Assembly: GCA_905160935.1 (NCBI GenBank)
Contig: CAJHZI010000547.1
Location: forward strand, 3,341,501-3,405,500
Origin: Enchytraeus crypticus
Lineage: Eukaryota > Annelida > Clitellata > Enchytraeida > Enchytraeidae
Direction of reading: 5' to 3'
DNA length: 64,000 bases
The stretch's first letter is position 1. The number at the start of each line of letters is the position of its first letter. A program made the translations under genes and the position numbers. Under the pieces are notes generated by a model. It was not told the DNA's origin and did no database searches. It was given only the letters and a program-made list of their open reading frames with translations. Shown here piece by piece: positions 31,401-41,237 of this stretch.

Positions 31401-34222
31401 ACCAACTCTCTCCAGAACTTCATCCTTTGTAACCTTTTGAGTCCAGCTGATCCTCTCCACTCTTCTCCAAATCCACATTTCCAATGCCGCCAGTTTCCTA
31501 ATATCTTCCTTACTTAAGGGCCATGTTTCAGTTCCATATAATAGCGTGGTCAAACCAAAGTTGTCACTATCTTTATCTTCGTGTCTTTCTTTAGACTTTT
31601 TGTTAAAAGTTCTTTCCCAATACCAAAGACCGCTTTTGCTTGTGCAATCCTACTGCATACTTCAGTCTCATATTTCCCGTCATCGGTTATAGTATGACCC
31701 AAATATGTGAAACTACTTACCTAATTTCATACCATTTATTGTGATATTAACTTACCTTTAATACTGGACATTCTCATAACCATAACACAGTGTCATTACA
31801 TGTATATAGCTTTATTTAATTAATTATGAATATGATATGCTATTACATAGGAACAGCCTGATTATACATGTACTGTATTTTACATGTATCCAGTAGTATT
31901 CGACAACTCTTATTAAGTACACATTGTTTAATCCGTTTTTGGCTTGTTAAGGTAATTTATGAATTAAATTACATTTAAAGTGAAAGTAATAGTGTAATAT
32001 ATGGTGATTGGATAGAATTATAAGAAGTCCATTTTATAACATTTTCGAATACATGTGTGTGCAGGTATGGACAATGGTTGGAATTTATATCGGCATAGCC
32101 TGCTTGGCTGTTGTTATTGTTGCTCTCTTTGTTGACAATCTGCCTAAGCCACCAGAAGAAATGGATAAAGATTTTAAAAAAGAAGTATGAACTTATGCCA
32201 ATACATTTTGTTCTAAGCTACATAATACATGTATATGGTAGCAATTCATTATTAATTACTGAAATTCTAATTTCAGATTCGTTAATTCAAATCGACGTTG
32301 TCAATTCAGTAAGGCTACCCTCATTCGATGAATTCTAGTAAGGCTACCCTCATTCGATGAATGGTAGAATTATTTCATACACCAGTTTCGTGATTTCTTC
32401 ATTGCTTTATTCTTAGTCATACAGAGGTCTTACTTTTTTAATATAATGGCAGCCTGCTAAATTTTACTCTACACCCCTGATCGCTTGCGAGTTTTTGAGT
32501 GCGCCTTCTCAAATATATTGGAATGATTGATCGATTAAAATAAAATACCAAAGAATCGATAAGACTGCAGCAGTTATAGCAATGAAAGTGAGTCATCTGT
32601 AACTATGCGGACATTTTTCTCTGGCCAAAGCAATCACTATAAATTCAGCTAAACTGTTATTGTTGAACATCAGGTCTCTAGAAATATAATATATTTTAAT
32701 TTGTAGGCCTAAATACATGTAGGGCCTACATGTAAAATTATGAAAAGGATCATTTCGTTTTGTCTAAATAAGCTAGAATGTTAATGTCACCGGGTTATAT
32801 AGTTGCTGGTTATATAATAAGTGCGTGCAAAGTACATATATGCCCCAATTTATTGTAGCATTAGGCTAAGTTTATATAACTTTTTATAGCATAGTACAGT
32901 ACAAGGATATTTTACCTTGAAAGTTACTCATCATTTTGACCTTCAAAACTTGAAGGCAAAAAGGAGGAACTATATTAATTTAAAAAACTAATTAGCATCA
33001 TGCAGAATGAAACTAAACTAATTTATTAGATCTAGTCTCTTTATTTAGAAAGCCGTTAGCAAACCGGTAAGTTGTCTGACAGCGGATAGATAGTTGCATG
33101 GTTCAAATCCAGTAATCGTCTCGTCAATGACATCTTTTGAAGACATGAAACTGATAGAATTTAGCCTCTAGACTTCTAAATAGTATCTTAAAAATATTAT
33201 TAGAAACCGATTTTCCATAAGTATTATTCATTTTGTAATAATAGAAAATTATTTACTTTTTCAGATTTTAGGTTACGTAGTGGCTACATTTCGCCACTTG
33301 AGACACTTGAAGCAGCTGCTAGTTATACCCATTACAATGTACAGCGGCTTCGAGCAAGCCTTTTTCAATGCCGAATGGAGCAAGGTGAGAATTCTTAGAA
33401 TTTTTTAGTTTAACATAATTTATACTCTAATAAATTCTTCTAAAATGGATATAACTAAGATATCAAGATTGGTAGAACTAGAGGATTGATAGCACTGCAA
33501 GTCAGTGGTTAGCACATTCCTACACGTTATTCTCTCTACTCTCGTTTTAATATCCACACATAACTCTCCTTATTATCCATACTTATCTTTAGCGCATGGT
33601 TTAGACTACATGTACATGTACTTGTTTGCTTTGGTGAAACGAACTTAATAGTGACTGTTGGTTCGTTCTTAACATCATCCTTGGATAAAGAAGAGGCAGT
33701 TTAATCTCTTTGACTATTATTGGTTAAAACTGCTGCCGCTTTGGCCGCAGCTGTAACTTCGATTAAATGAAACGTTTACGAGATATTATTAAATTCATGT
33801 TTGAAAAATTCTGTATTTTTAATATTTATTTAGCTGTCGTCACTAATCGTAATTCTGTATTGTAGTCTTTCGTCACGTGCAGCATAGGCATATGGAAGGT
33901 GGGCTTAACGACACTGGCTTACGGTGTCGTGAATGCTACAGTGTCTCTAGCAAGTGGACAAGTTGCCAAATATATAGGCCGAATTCCATTGTTTGTTCTA
34001 GGTAATCTAATTACTCTTACTAAAAAGGAGCAGTTTAACGAAGTATATAAACAAAGTTTAATGTCGGTTTCCTGTCGCAGAATCATGGCAGTGACGAAAC
34101 AAGCAACGGTTACACTTGCATCCAAAGATACTATTTATTTAAAATTATATTTGTATGACTTTTGATGTGCAACTTAAGTTTCCTATTTAAGTCCATGTAG
34201 AAGTTCTTTACAGTTCTAATAC

Positions 34223-34294
<72 letters not shown>

Positions 34295-34875
34295 TTACTC
34301 CACTTGGACAACCAAAGCACATACAGAACATAACAAAAAGCGCAAACAAGCAACAAACATAGCAAATAAAACAATACACTGCATTTCGACAAGTCGGCCC
34401 ATGCAATAAGGACATAACTATCGACATATATAACTAAGGACATACATGTACTATAAAATATTTAAACCGCACAGGTTACATTTGACAAGAGCACTCAACA
34501 GTAGGTTACTTTTGGGCATGATATTTTACTTTCACCGTTGTTCAAAGTTGCGATTTATTATATTTCTTTATTTACTAATGGGTCATGCTCCCAAATCTGT
34601 CACTAAAAGGATCCATTACCGTAAAATTATAATACTTTTTCAATGAACATAATTATCAAATAAGACGCTACCAATTTTTTTACTCCATGGATAGAGATTA
34701 ACAGCTTGTGATTAGTATCAGTATTTTAACAATATTGATATCGTTGCAATATTTGGTCACATCATAAATGCTAATTTTCACTTAGTGCTATGAAAACTAC
34801 TTAATCGAATTTTTCTCTAATATATAACTTAAATTTAACTGTTGATATATTTTGAATAAATTAAAATTAAAATAG

Positions 34876-34911
<36 letters not shown>

Positions 34912-37567
34912 GTGCATTGCCTACTGGAAGGTCCTTGGTATAGGCCTATAACGCCTCCACGCTTCTCTGTCTTCCGCTTTTGCTCTTCATGTCCACATAC
35001 GACTGAGTCTTTAAATCATCTTACATTTCTAATCTTGGCCAGCAACTACCTCTATTTCCTTCCATTCTGCCTTCTATGACCACTTTTAGTAGGTCTTCCC
35101 CGCTTAGAAAAATGTCCTATAAATTTTATTAGTGTCCTATAAAACTCTTCTTCCTATTTCTTAATACATTTATCAACTGTCTATCTCTACCAACTCTCTC
35201 TAGAACTTCCTCAATTGTAACCCTTTGAGTCCAGCTAATCCTTTCCATTCTTCTGCATATCCACATTTCCAAAGCCTCTAGTTTCCTGATATCTTCCTTC
35301 CTTAAGGATTTTCTTTCATTAAAACAACAACATTCAATAACATAACTTATAATAAACTAAACCATTAATATTGCAATCGTGCGTTCTGCAGGAGCATGCG
35401 TTGACTGCGCCATTCAAATCAGCCTAATGTTGTGGACTCCGGACTACACAAAAGAATTCGTCTTCTACATATTCGCTGGGCTCTGGGGCCTAACAGACGG
35501 AATCTGGCAAACTCAAATCAACAGTAATGAAATGCTTTAATTATACTAAGCAATTAAATTGGATAGTTGTCATGTCAAATAATAGTTTTCATATAGGTGT
35601 ACTATACGAAATTTGTCATTTATTTACTAAATAATTAGACCCTATAGCCCATCAATCGAGCCGGCGAATACAAATTACAAATGATGAGATATATCTTTCT
35701 TTATAGCAAACGTATAAGTTTAAGTCTACAGTACAGATGATTAGATTATGTATCATTCAAAAGAGATCCATAAAATGTGATCATGACTCAAAAACGAGGA
35801 AATCAAAAATAAGGATATTTATTTTCAGCATACAGTAGATTATTCATCATCGCTGTCTTTTGTGTAGTATATTCAAAGGCATACATTGGCATATACATGT
35901 ATGTTGAATTACCAATATTATATTTAACTCAAAATGCTTTATTACTTAGTCTAAACTGGAACTTCCAATGGACTATTACAGAGTCAAACTAGCTTAATGG
36001 ACAAGTCCAATTAGCTAGTTAGCACTCCACCATCCACGTATATCTGTGACAATGCACAGTATTTAAAAATGTGGGTATAAATTCAAGGTCAGAAACCTGA
36101 AAGGCTTCTCTTCAAGACGTCAGGTGCACTGGAGTACCCAGAAAGGTGATTGTCTGAAATTTTACTATCTGATCAGCTCTACTATGTATTGATACTAGGA
36201 CAGCAGGACTAGCCTTTAATAGCTTCATGCCGTTACCTATCGCGCTTACACACTGAGCCCGGAGACATTCCGACATGCACAGTGAATGAACCGATCAACT
36301 AAATGCTCTCATTATCTCGAAAATCTATATAAATTCGTCGTCCCTATCTTATTACTTTAAGGCTAATATAGAACGTATATCTCGATCATTGGTTAGCTGC
36401 CCAACTCACACACAAAAGGCTGCTAGTGATATTACTACCAGTGGTTAAAGTGGGTCGAACGTATGGGAACTCTGTTCCTCTATCTCTCTTTTTTCTGAGG
36501 TGCTTTCCTCTTCAAGGGGCCTTTATTAAATACTAGGAGGTTTGTAAATACATTACAGGGGGCCGATAGAATCTGATCGTTCCCCTAGCTCTCAATTCTC
36601 ACTTTAACCACTGATTATTACTAATTTTAACTTTTGTTTAATATTAATCTCATCAGCGCTGTACGGCTGTCTCTTTGGTGGGGAATCTGAAGCCGCTTTT
36701 TCCAACTACAGGATGTGGGAGTCGTTTGGCTTCATCATCGCGTTCGCCTACAGTAACTACCTGTGCACGAGCGTCAAGCTCTACGTGCTCATCTCGGTGC
36801 TGGGTGCCGGCATGATAGGCTACTTCCTCGTCGAGTGGGTCCACAGCAAGGAAAAGAAGGTCGCTGCCGAGGAGATGGGCAAGTCGAGGTAAGTGGAAGC
36901 TTACCATCATCGTCATCATCATTAACGTCATCATTATCGTCGTCATCGTCGTCATCATCATCGTCATCATCGTCATCGTCATCATCGTCATAATCATCGT
37001 CATCATCGTCATCGCCATCATCATAATCATCATCATCATCAACACTTGTAACAACTTTTTATTCCATTAATTCTGAATATCTCCTTATTAATATGAATAG
37101 ATTTCCCTTTCTCAACGTCAACCTTAGATGAACAAACAAAAAGGAAATATTTTTCATTTATTATTATAACTTCAGTCAACAACTCGATGGTGATGATGAT
37201 GATGATGATGATGATGACCTTCATCACCATCATCCGCCACAAGGAAATGCCTCTATCTAATCTTAGTATAGCTTTGAACTTCGAAATTATTACTTCTGAA
37301 GTGATTTCTCACTGACTAAGTTTCAGCTGAAGCGTATTTATTGTGCAATTTATTTGGTCTTCCATTCAACAGAAATATATTCATTATATAGATTTTAGTG
37401 CTTTTAATGATAAACGGCAGGCCTGTTATTGTGTATTTTGCTTTATTTATTCCAGAATGGAGACCAAATCGAAGACGAACATGAGATCTGACTGTGAGAG
37501 AGTTTCGCAACATGGCGATACTCAGAACGAAGGCATTGACAACGAAACCTTCTCCACACAACTATAA
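24040..37567 (+). CDS. unc93a: UNC-93-like major-facilitator membrane protein, complete
   Basis: Eight exons with GT/AG introns: 24040-24544, 26865-27025, 32065-32184, 33265-33384, 33866-34001, 35392-35523, 36657-36888, 37456-37567. They join to 1518 nt, 505 aa plus TAA, with consistent phases. The protein resembles animal UNC93A: a KRRIVKNLLVICVAFLFNF first helix, NAFQGLSRLQSSL, a helix with LCAAPLWTAQCSYF, FGIFFAFFQ, SICGANDCPW (extracellular cysteines), YSGFEQAFFNAEW, FAGLWGLTDGIWQTQ, FSNYRMWESFGFIIAF. About 12 membrane helices can be drawn. The family is an MFS branch with regulatory rather than proven transport roles (the C. elegans unc-93 product works with a potassium channel). The N-terminus is cytosolic, with no signal peptide. 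The C-terminus after the last helix is a charged tail (KEKKVAAEEMGKSR and exon 8), longer than in human UNC93A. The start is the first ATG of the open exon. Confidence 0.93.
25530..25690 (+). mobile_element. 5S-rRNA-like SINE (SINE3 type), copy 1
   Basis: The sequence aagttaagctaag, ccggttagttcacggatggg and ccaccttggaaaaccaagtg follows the order of the 3' half of 5S rRNA (GTTAAGC, GGTTAGTAC, GATGGG, CCTGGGAA). It is preceded by a tRNA A-box-like tagcgcagttgg. A sister copy is at 45330-45480. It is too diverged to be a functional 5S gene; a 5S-derived SINE fits best. Confidence 0.7.
25720..25927. repeat. 11-bp minisatellite (tgatctctcag)n
   Basis: About 19 near-perfect units, with a tgatatctcag variant scattered among them. 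It starts shortly after the 5S-like SINE, within UNC-93-like intron 1. Confidence 0.95.
26075..26175 (+). mobile_element. tRNA-derived SINE fragment
   Basis: B-box-like gagttcaaatcc, then acggctctcccgtcactgat and the tail gatgctgacgtcaaacttgg. This is the same layout as the SINE at 13876-14002. In UNC-93-like intron 1. Confidence 0.65.
27050..28262 (+). mobile_element. RLE-type LINE, 5'-truncated and frameshifted copy
   Basis: A copy of the element at 41238-43309 begins at 27071, directly after an (aat)n run, and ends at the shared ttaattaaataaagcctctt tail followed by more (aat)n. It retains the segment from SPCAGHPALQ through the cysteine/histidine cluster (CICGVSVNALGIHGLSC) to KRPDGVSQI. 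Relative to the other copy, four bases are missing near 27823, which shifts the frame before the conserved WDVTV block, so the copy is inactive. It lies in UNC-93-like intron 2. Confidence 0.85.
28265..28600 (+). mobile_element. Third RLE-type LINE 3' end, interrupted
   Basis: A short match to the LINE coding 3' end (28300-28345) is followed by 28361-28500, with an A-box-like tagccgagcgg, a gaggt end and (aat)n. The LINE 3' UTR then resumes at 28500-28590 (aaacaaagtctcttttatcc, tttttagcccagagccct). This looks like a SINE-like insertion inside, or next to, a truncated LINE tail. Confidence 0.55.
28601..28680. repeat. (ATT)n/(ATC)n compound microsatellite
   Basis: Runs of tattattattat, then tcatcatcat, then aatcataatcat. 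Confidence 0.9.
28960..29170 (+). repeat. Interspersed repeat family, copy 3
   Basis: It contains caaacggaaacaacctcag, gggctacattaaggtgtgg, catggagcgtgaaggcagta and ggccacttggcagagtac, in the same order as at 15640-15840 and 22348-22545. It is followed by a GA-rich run. In UNC-93-like intron 2. Confidence 0.7.
29725..29830 (-). mobile_element. RTE-like tail remnant
   Basis: A (atc)n run, then atcttcccttgaatctcact and ttagctatggtcgagatac, is the reverse complement of the RTE-like 3' terminus at 11060-11440. About 80 bp remain. Confidence 0.55.
30160..30305 (+). mobile_element. tRNA-like SINE head
   Basis: A-box-like tggccaagccggtagca is followed about 40 bp later by B-box-like ggttcgaaatc and a cggtccagcg segment. 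There is no clean tRNA cloverleaf, so it is better read as a SINE head. In UNC-93-like intron 2. Confidence 0.45.
30985..31060 (+). mobile_element. 5' piece of the non-autonomous RTE-tail element
   Basis: It contains aatccgggcagctaaagaat and aaaccaaccgttgatt, followed by acacgtgtcgtaggaggcga. This aligns to the beginning of the elements at 5272 and 20125 (the latter in reverse). The tail part is absent. Confidence 0.6.
31135..31765 (-). mobile_element. LINE 3' end with (AG)n tail, 630-bp copy
   Basis: On the minus strand it encodes [39 protein letters not shown] and [17 protein letters not shown]. It ends in the shared untranslated block and (AG)n. It matches the C-terminus of the longer copy at 49075-50760. 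Stops and frameshifts are present. In UNC-93-like intron 2. Confidence 0.88.
32315..32366. repeat. Short direct duplication
   Basis: The word taaggctaccctcattcgat occurs twice with a 29-base spacing. In UNC-93-like intron 3. Confidence 0.8.
33060..33190 (+). mobile_element. tRNA-derived SINE
   Basis: It contains accggtaagttgtctgacag, B-box-like tggttcaaatcc and then tcgtctcgtcaatgacatc and gacatgaaactgata. It has the same architecture as the copies at 13876 and 26075. It lies in the intron just before exon 4 (33265). Confidence 0.65.
34216..34290. repeat. (TA)n microsatellite
   Basis: An uninterrupted ta run of over 60 bp in UNC-93-like intron 5. A minus-strand SINE tail (gtcggtttcctgtcgcagaa) lies just upstream at 34060. 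Confidence 0.95.
34876..35312 (-). mobile_element. LINE 3' end with (AG)n tail, 435-bp copy
   Basis: About 18 CT dinucleotides are followed by tagtgcattgcctactggaa and the same C-terminal block as the copies at 31135 and 49075. It is truncated within the coding end at the word ccttccttaagg. In UNC-93-like intron 5, about 80 bp before exon 6. Confidence 0.88.
36439..36613. mobile_element. hAT-like MITE, 175 bp, near exon 7
   Basis: The ends are perfect 14-bp inverted repeats: cagtggttaaagtg at 36439-36452 and cactttaaccactg at 36600-36613. The flanking 8-mers attactac (36431-36438) and attattac (36614-36621) agree at 7 of 8 positions, as expected for a hAT-type 8-bp duplication. A related right end is at 52870-52887. 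It has no coding capacity. It lies in UNC-93-like intron 6, 43 bp before the exon 7 boundary. Confidence 0.85.
36903..37042. repeat. (ATC/GTC)n microsatellite in last UNC-93 intron
   Basis: Mixed tcatcatcgtcatcg trinucleotides directly after the exon 7 donor. A (gat)n run at 37188-37215 is a separate, opposite-phase repeat in the same intron. Confidence 0.95.
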
Positions 37568-38751
37568 TCATCGTCATATCGGCAGATTTCTACCAAATTC
37601 TACTTATTATTCAAATCACTCACGAACCGTTAAAACTACTGTGATCATCCAAATTTTTATACACGAGTATTTAAAGGATTGCATTTGTCCATATAAGGGT
37701 TTTATAAGTCCAGGGTTGTATTTGTTAATTTTTTCCAAGGAGGGTCTTTTGGGGGGGGGGGGGTCGAAGGCTTGTTAGGGGTCGTCAGGGCATTGTCATA
37801 GGTGGAAGTTAAACTTTGGATTAAAATATTAGCAAAATTTTAGCAGGGGATCACACGTCTGCCAAGTCCGCCGCATCCAAACACACTCCCAAGCAAATAC
37901 AACCCTGCATAGGCCTATAATAGTTACGTGACTGTTTATTGAATTTCTATTAAATGGCTTTGGTTAGCGAGTATCCAGTGTGCGGTTAAAATATATCCCA
38001 GTGATTAATTAATTATAATTATGCCTAATATTATGAAGGGGAAGATATCCTCGCCGATATCAATCTCTATCATTTGACTTATCCGCGAGATAACTAAAAA
38101 TCTGCTTTTTGCATTTTATGAAGCTTTTCTATTCTCAACTTTATCTTGAGTCTCTTATGTCATATTTTCAAGAATTTTAAACATTTGCGCGGATTTCGCG
38201 GCGCTCTCCTATTGGCTGGAGCCACCTGTGGCGGTTAAATGTCAGCCGCCTGGCTACAAACTTTGTTTTAATTTACGCTAAAGGTAACCACCCGAGTCTC
38301 AGCAGATATCTTCTCCATCACAAGTAGCTGAAATCAGCTCTGATATCTGGCTAAAAATGGTACATAAAATCCAAAAAATAACTTTCTGCGACGATATCGT
38401 TCGGACTGAAATATATCTTCGCTACATAATATCGACTATAAGTCGCTAACGAGAACGACAATAAAAATTGTTACACTTAAACCTCTGGTTCACAAAAATC
38501 AAAACAATGAAGTTTAGCAAAAGGGAATTGAATAACGAAGAATTCTATTCGTGTTAAGTACTGAACGATAATTAAAATAAAGTTGGTTTATTTCGTTTTT
38601 AGCTGACCCCGGCTTATTCAGAAAGTTGACTGTCCTGTTAGTTGTGGCATGATCAGGAGAGATATGACTGAAGCAAAAGGAATATGACTCATGTACTGAT
38701 ATAATCATAGAAAACGCGATATATGATAGATGATGACACATAATGACACAC

Positions 38752-38815
38752 GTCCCTGACATCATACTTGGATGAGCAAACGGACGTTAAACCATTATTA
38801 TTATCATTATTTTAT
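38752..38815 (+). mobile_element. SINE tail with (ATT)n
   Basis: The word gtccctgacatcatacttgg, then atgagcaaacggacgttaaa and cca(tta)n. Near-identical to the tail at 14508-14592. Confidence 0.65.
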
Positions 38816-38835
38816 TTATTTATTTTAATTATTAT

Positions 38836-38998
38836 GACATATATTGCCACCACACGTGATAGATGCCACATAATGCCACGACATGTGATAGATGATACGC
38901 AATGTCACAACAAATGATAGATTCCACATAATGCCGCGACACGTGAAAAATGACATATAATGCCACGACATTTGATAGATGCCACATAATGTCACACA
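38836..38998. repeat. ~30-bp minisatellite (gatagatgccacataatgcc)
   Basis: About five imperfect units of the form cacgtgatagatgccacata plus atgccacga. A further unit-like stretch is at 38710-38750, so the SINE tail at 38752 may have split the array. Confidence 0.75.
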
Positions 38999-40508
38999 GA
39001 TGTCATGTCTAAATTAATTCCTATCGGTCCCTGCAGAGAGTGAAAAGACAGAATCAACTACAGTCCAAACAGTTCAATACTCTTTTTCTATTTGAAAATA
39101 ATTAAAAGGTTTAAACTTTCAAATTGTTTGAACAATTATTAAGTTTCACTTCTATGCTGATGATTCTAAAGACTGTATATCATAAATTACGCAGCTTGTT
39201 TTATTAGATTTAATAGATTTTAGTAGATATTAATTTAACGATAAATAGTTTTTAAGAGAACTTCCAGCTTTAGCAACAGAGATTGTAAAGAAACTTAGAC
39301 AAAGCTACAACTTATGTTTGTATGAGTAAGTAGTCTATATAAAAGTAGAAGAAGTGAATAATAAATTTATTTTATTTTAAAAAATGTATTTTTTCTAAAT
39401 GTCATCTTATGCTTGGATGTCCAATGGAGTATCAAATGCTTCTTAAGATGGACACTATGCATTTACGGATTAGCTAAAAAAGATAAATAATCCGGCATAT
39501 TTTAAATTCAATTGAAATTTAATAAATTTTTATGACTATTTAGGCAAAATATGTTCATAGCAGAGAACTAGTAAAGTAACATTCAATTATCTTAAAGCAA
39601 AAAAATTAACTAGTTATTTTTTGTTCATGTAACAAGTAACAATAATTAGCCGCATGCACGGATTATTATCGGGGTCTTGTTATCGTAGTTTCATTACAAG
39701 CACCGAAATAGTCTACTTAATTTCACTCTTCCTGATTTGTTGCAGAATTCATAAAGTTTAATCGAAATGATTAGAACCTTTTTATACTAAGCTTACATAT
39801 AACTAGAATGAGATAAATTGACTGGGAAGTTAGATATTAATTTTATCGAATTCTGATGATGTCATCCCAGCAATATACAAAGGATCAATTCATTTAATAT
39901 TCAAAGGATCAATTATTTCAAATTGACTTTACCAGTTATGCAATATAGGAGGCTAAATTGTGTATTATCTGATGATAACAGGACTGGTGTTACTAGTCAA
40001 CTCGACTTCCTGAACCAGTGTAATAAATTTAAGTTACATTAACTTTGAGTTAATTTTAAAGCTGTCGTTTACCTAACAAAAAATTTACCTAATAGAAAAT
40101 TTTACCTAATAGAAAATTCTGCAACAATTTCACCTTGCTTTTCACAACTCTAATCATGATCATGAGGCCTACATTAGTACAACTAAAAACCAGCGTACTT
40201 AATTTAAAGACAGACATGCAGATTGAAGACGAGTTACTATTATATTTTTGATTTATCGTCGATTTATTCTTTAGACTATTTTACCAATCTGAAAAAAATG
40301 TTTTTGCTAACTTGCAGATCAAAGAAGGCAAACGTTTTCTGATCACTTTCGGCTTTACGGTGCAGTAACGAGCATTCGAAAATCCAACAACAAACTTATG
40401 GAGCCGCAAAGTCATCAAATTAAAGGAATTAACTAGATCTCAATACGTGCTTCTTTATCTCTCTTTCTCGCTAAAGCAGTGTTCTGCCAAATGACATGTC
40501 CAAGGTAA

Positions 40509-40892
40509 ATGTTTCAATTTACTATTTGTCTTCAAACTCTTCAAGAGAGTTACATCGACCAACCGTCTAATCTCGATGAAATTACCTCGACCAATACGTT
40601 TACTGTTGTCTTGATCGAGTACGTGGACAATTTGCTTCTAGTCGCCTCTCATCTAACTCTCAGCTACAATTACAGTTCTAGCCTTTTACAATTTCTTTGC
40701 GGCAACATTATTATTATTTTCTGCATATTTCTGCAGAAGGATGATTGGTCTATTTACATAGATAAAGAGCACAGACAACATGCAAACGCTGGAATAACTA
40801 TGTTTTCCACTTTTACTTTATTAATACTTTATATTATTTATACTCATTTATACTTACTAAGTCTATACCTGAGACAAAAATATATCAAGTAG
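40509..40892 (+). pseudogene. Unassigned open stretch, possible decayed pol fragment
   Basis: A 127-codon frame carries an EYVDNLLLVA segment followed by SSSLLQFLCGN, then, about 50 residues on, DDWSIYID with AGITMF. The first resembles the YVDD region of retrovirus-like reverse transcriptases and the second loosely resembles an RNase H start. The catalytic second Asp of YVDD would be Asn, and the flanking motifs are absent. The resemblance is weak. It may instead be chance coding in AT-rich intergenic DNA or an exon of an unrecognised gene. Confidence 0.2.
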
Positions 40893-41223
40893 AGTAGTAT
40901 GATGTATTGCGTATGAACTGATTGGCGGATAGGCCTATCTACCGCCTAAGCTTCAAGGAGATAAGATCAACAGAAGATAATAAGAAAAATAAAGAAAATA
41001 CTGATCTTTTCTACACTTCCTTGGTGACTTTTTGTTCGAGACAACTAGCAACCTAGAAGAGCAATACAAGGAATTCTGAATATGATTCTGTGATTACTTA
41101 ATTGATGTCATGCTTCCTAATATTAACAGTAGGGCCTAACTACTGTCAATACATGACATCATGAAAATCTTGAAGTCTTTCTTAAAATGTTTTTTTTTAA
41201 ATTTAAGAGTGAAAAACAACAAC

Positions 41224-41237
41224 AATAAGACAACTTA
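41224..41237. repeat. Target-site duplication, left
   Basis: The 14-mer aataagacaactta occurs here and again, identically, at 43310-43323, flanking the LINE insertion. Confidence 0.9.

Larger units (their letters stand above)
37568..40508. other. Intergenic, 3' of the UNC-93-like gene
   Basis: It includes a 14-base poly-G run at about 37749-37762, a SINE tail with (ATT)n at 38752-38815 and a ~30-bp tandem array at 38836-38998. AATAAA occurs near 38460, but the true 3' UTR end is unknown. The rest shows nothing recognisable. Confidence 0.5.

Noticed and set aside
36653-37054. Poly-Met/Thr and poly-Ser frames
   Set aside because: By-products of the (ATC/GTC)n microsatellite and antisense of UNC-93-like exon 7.
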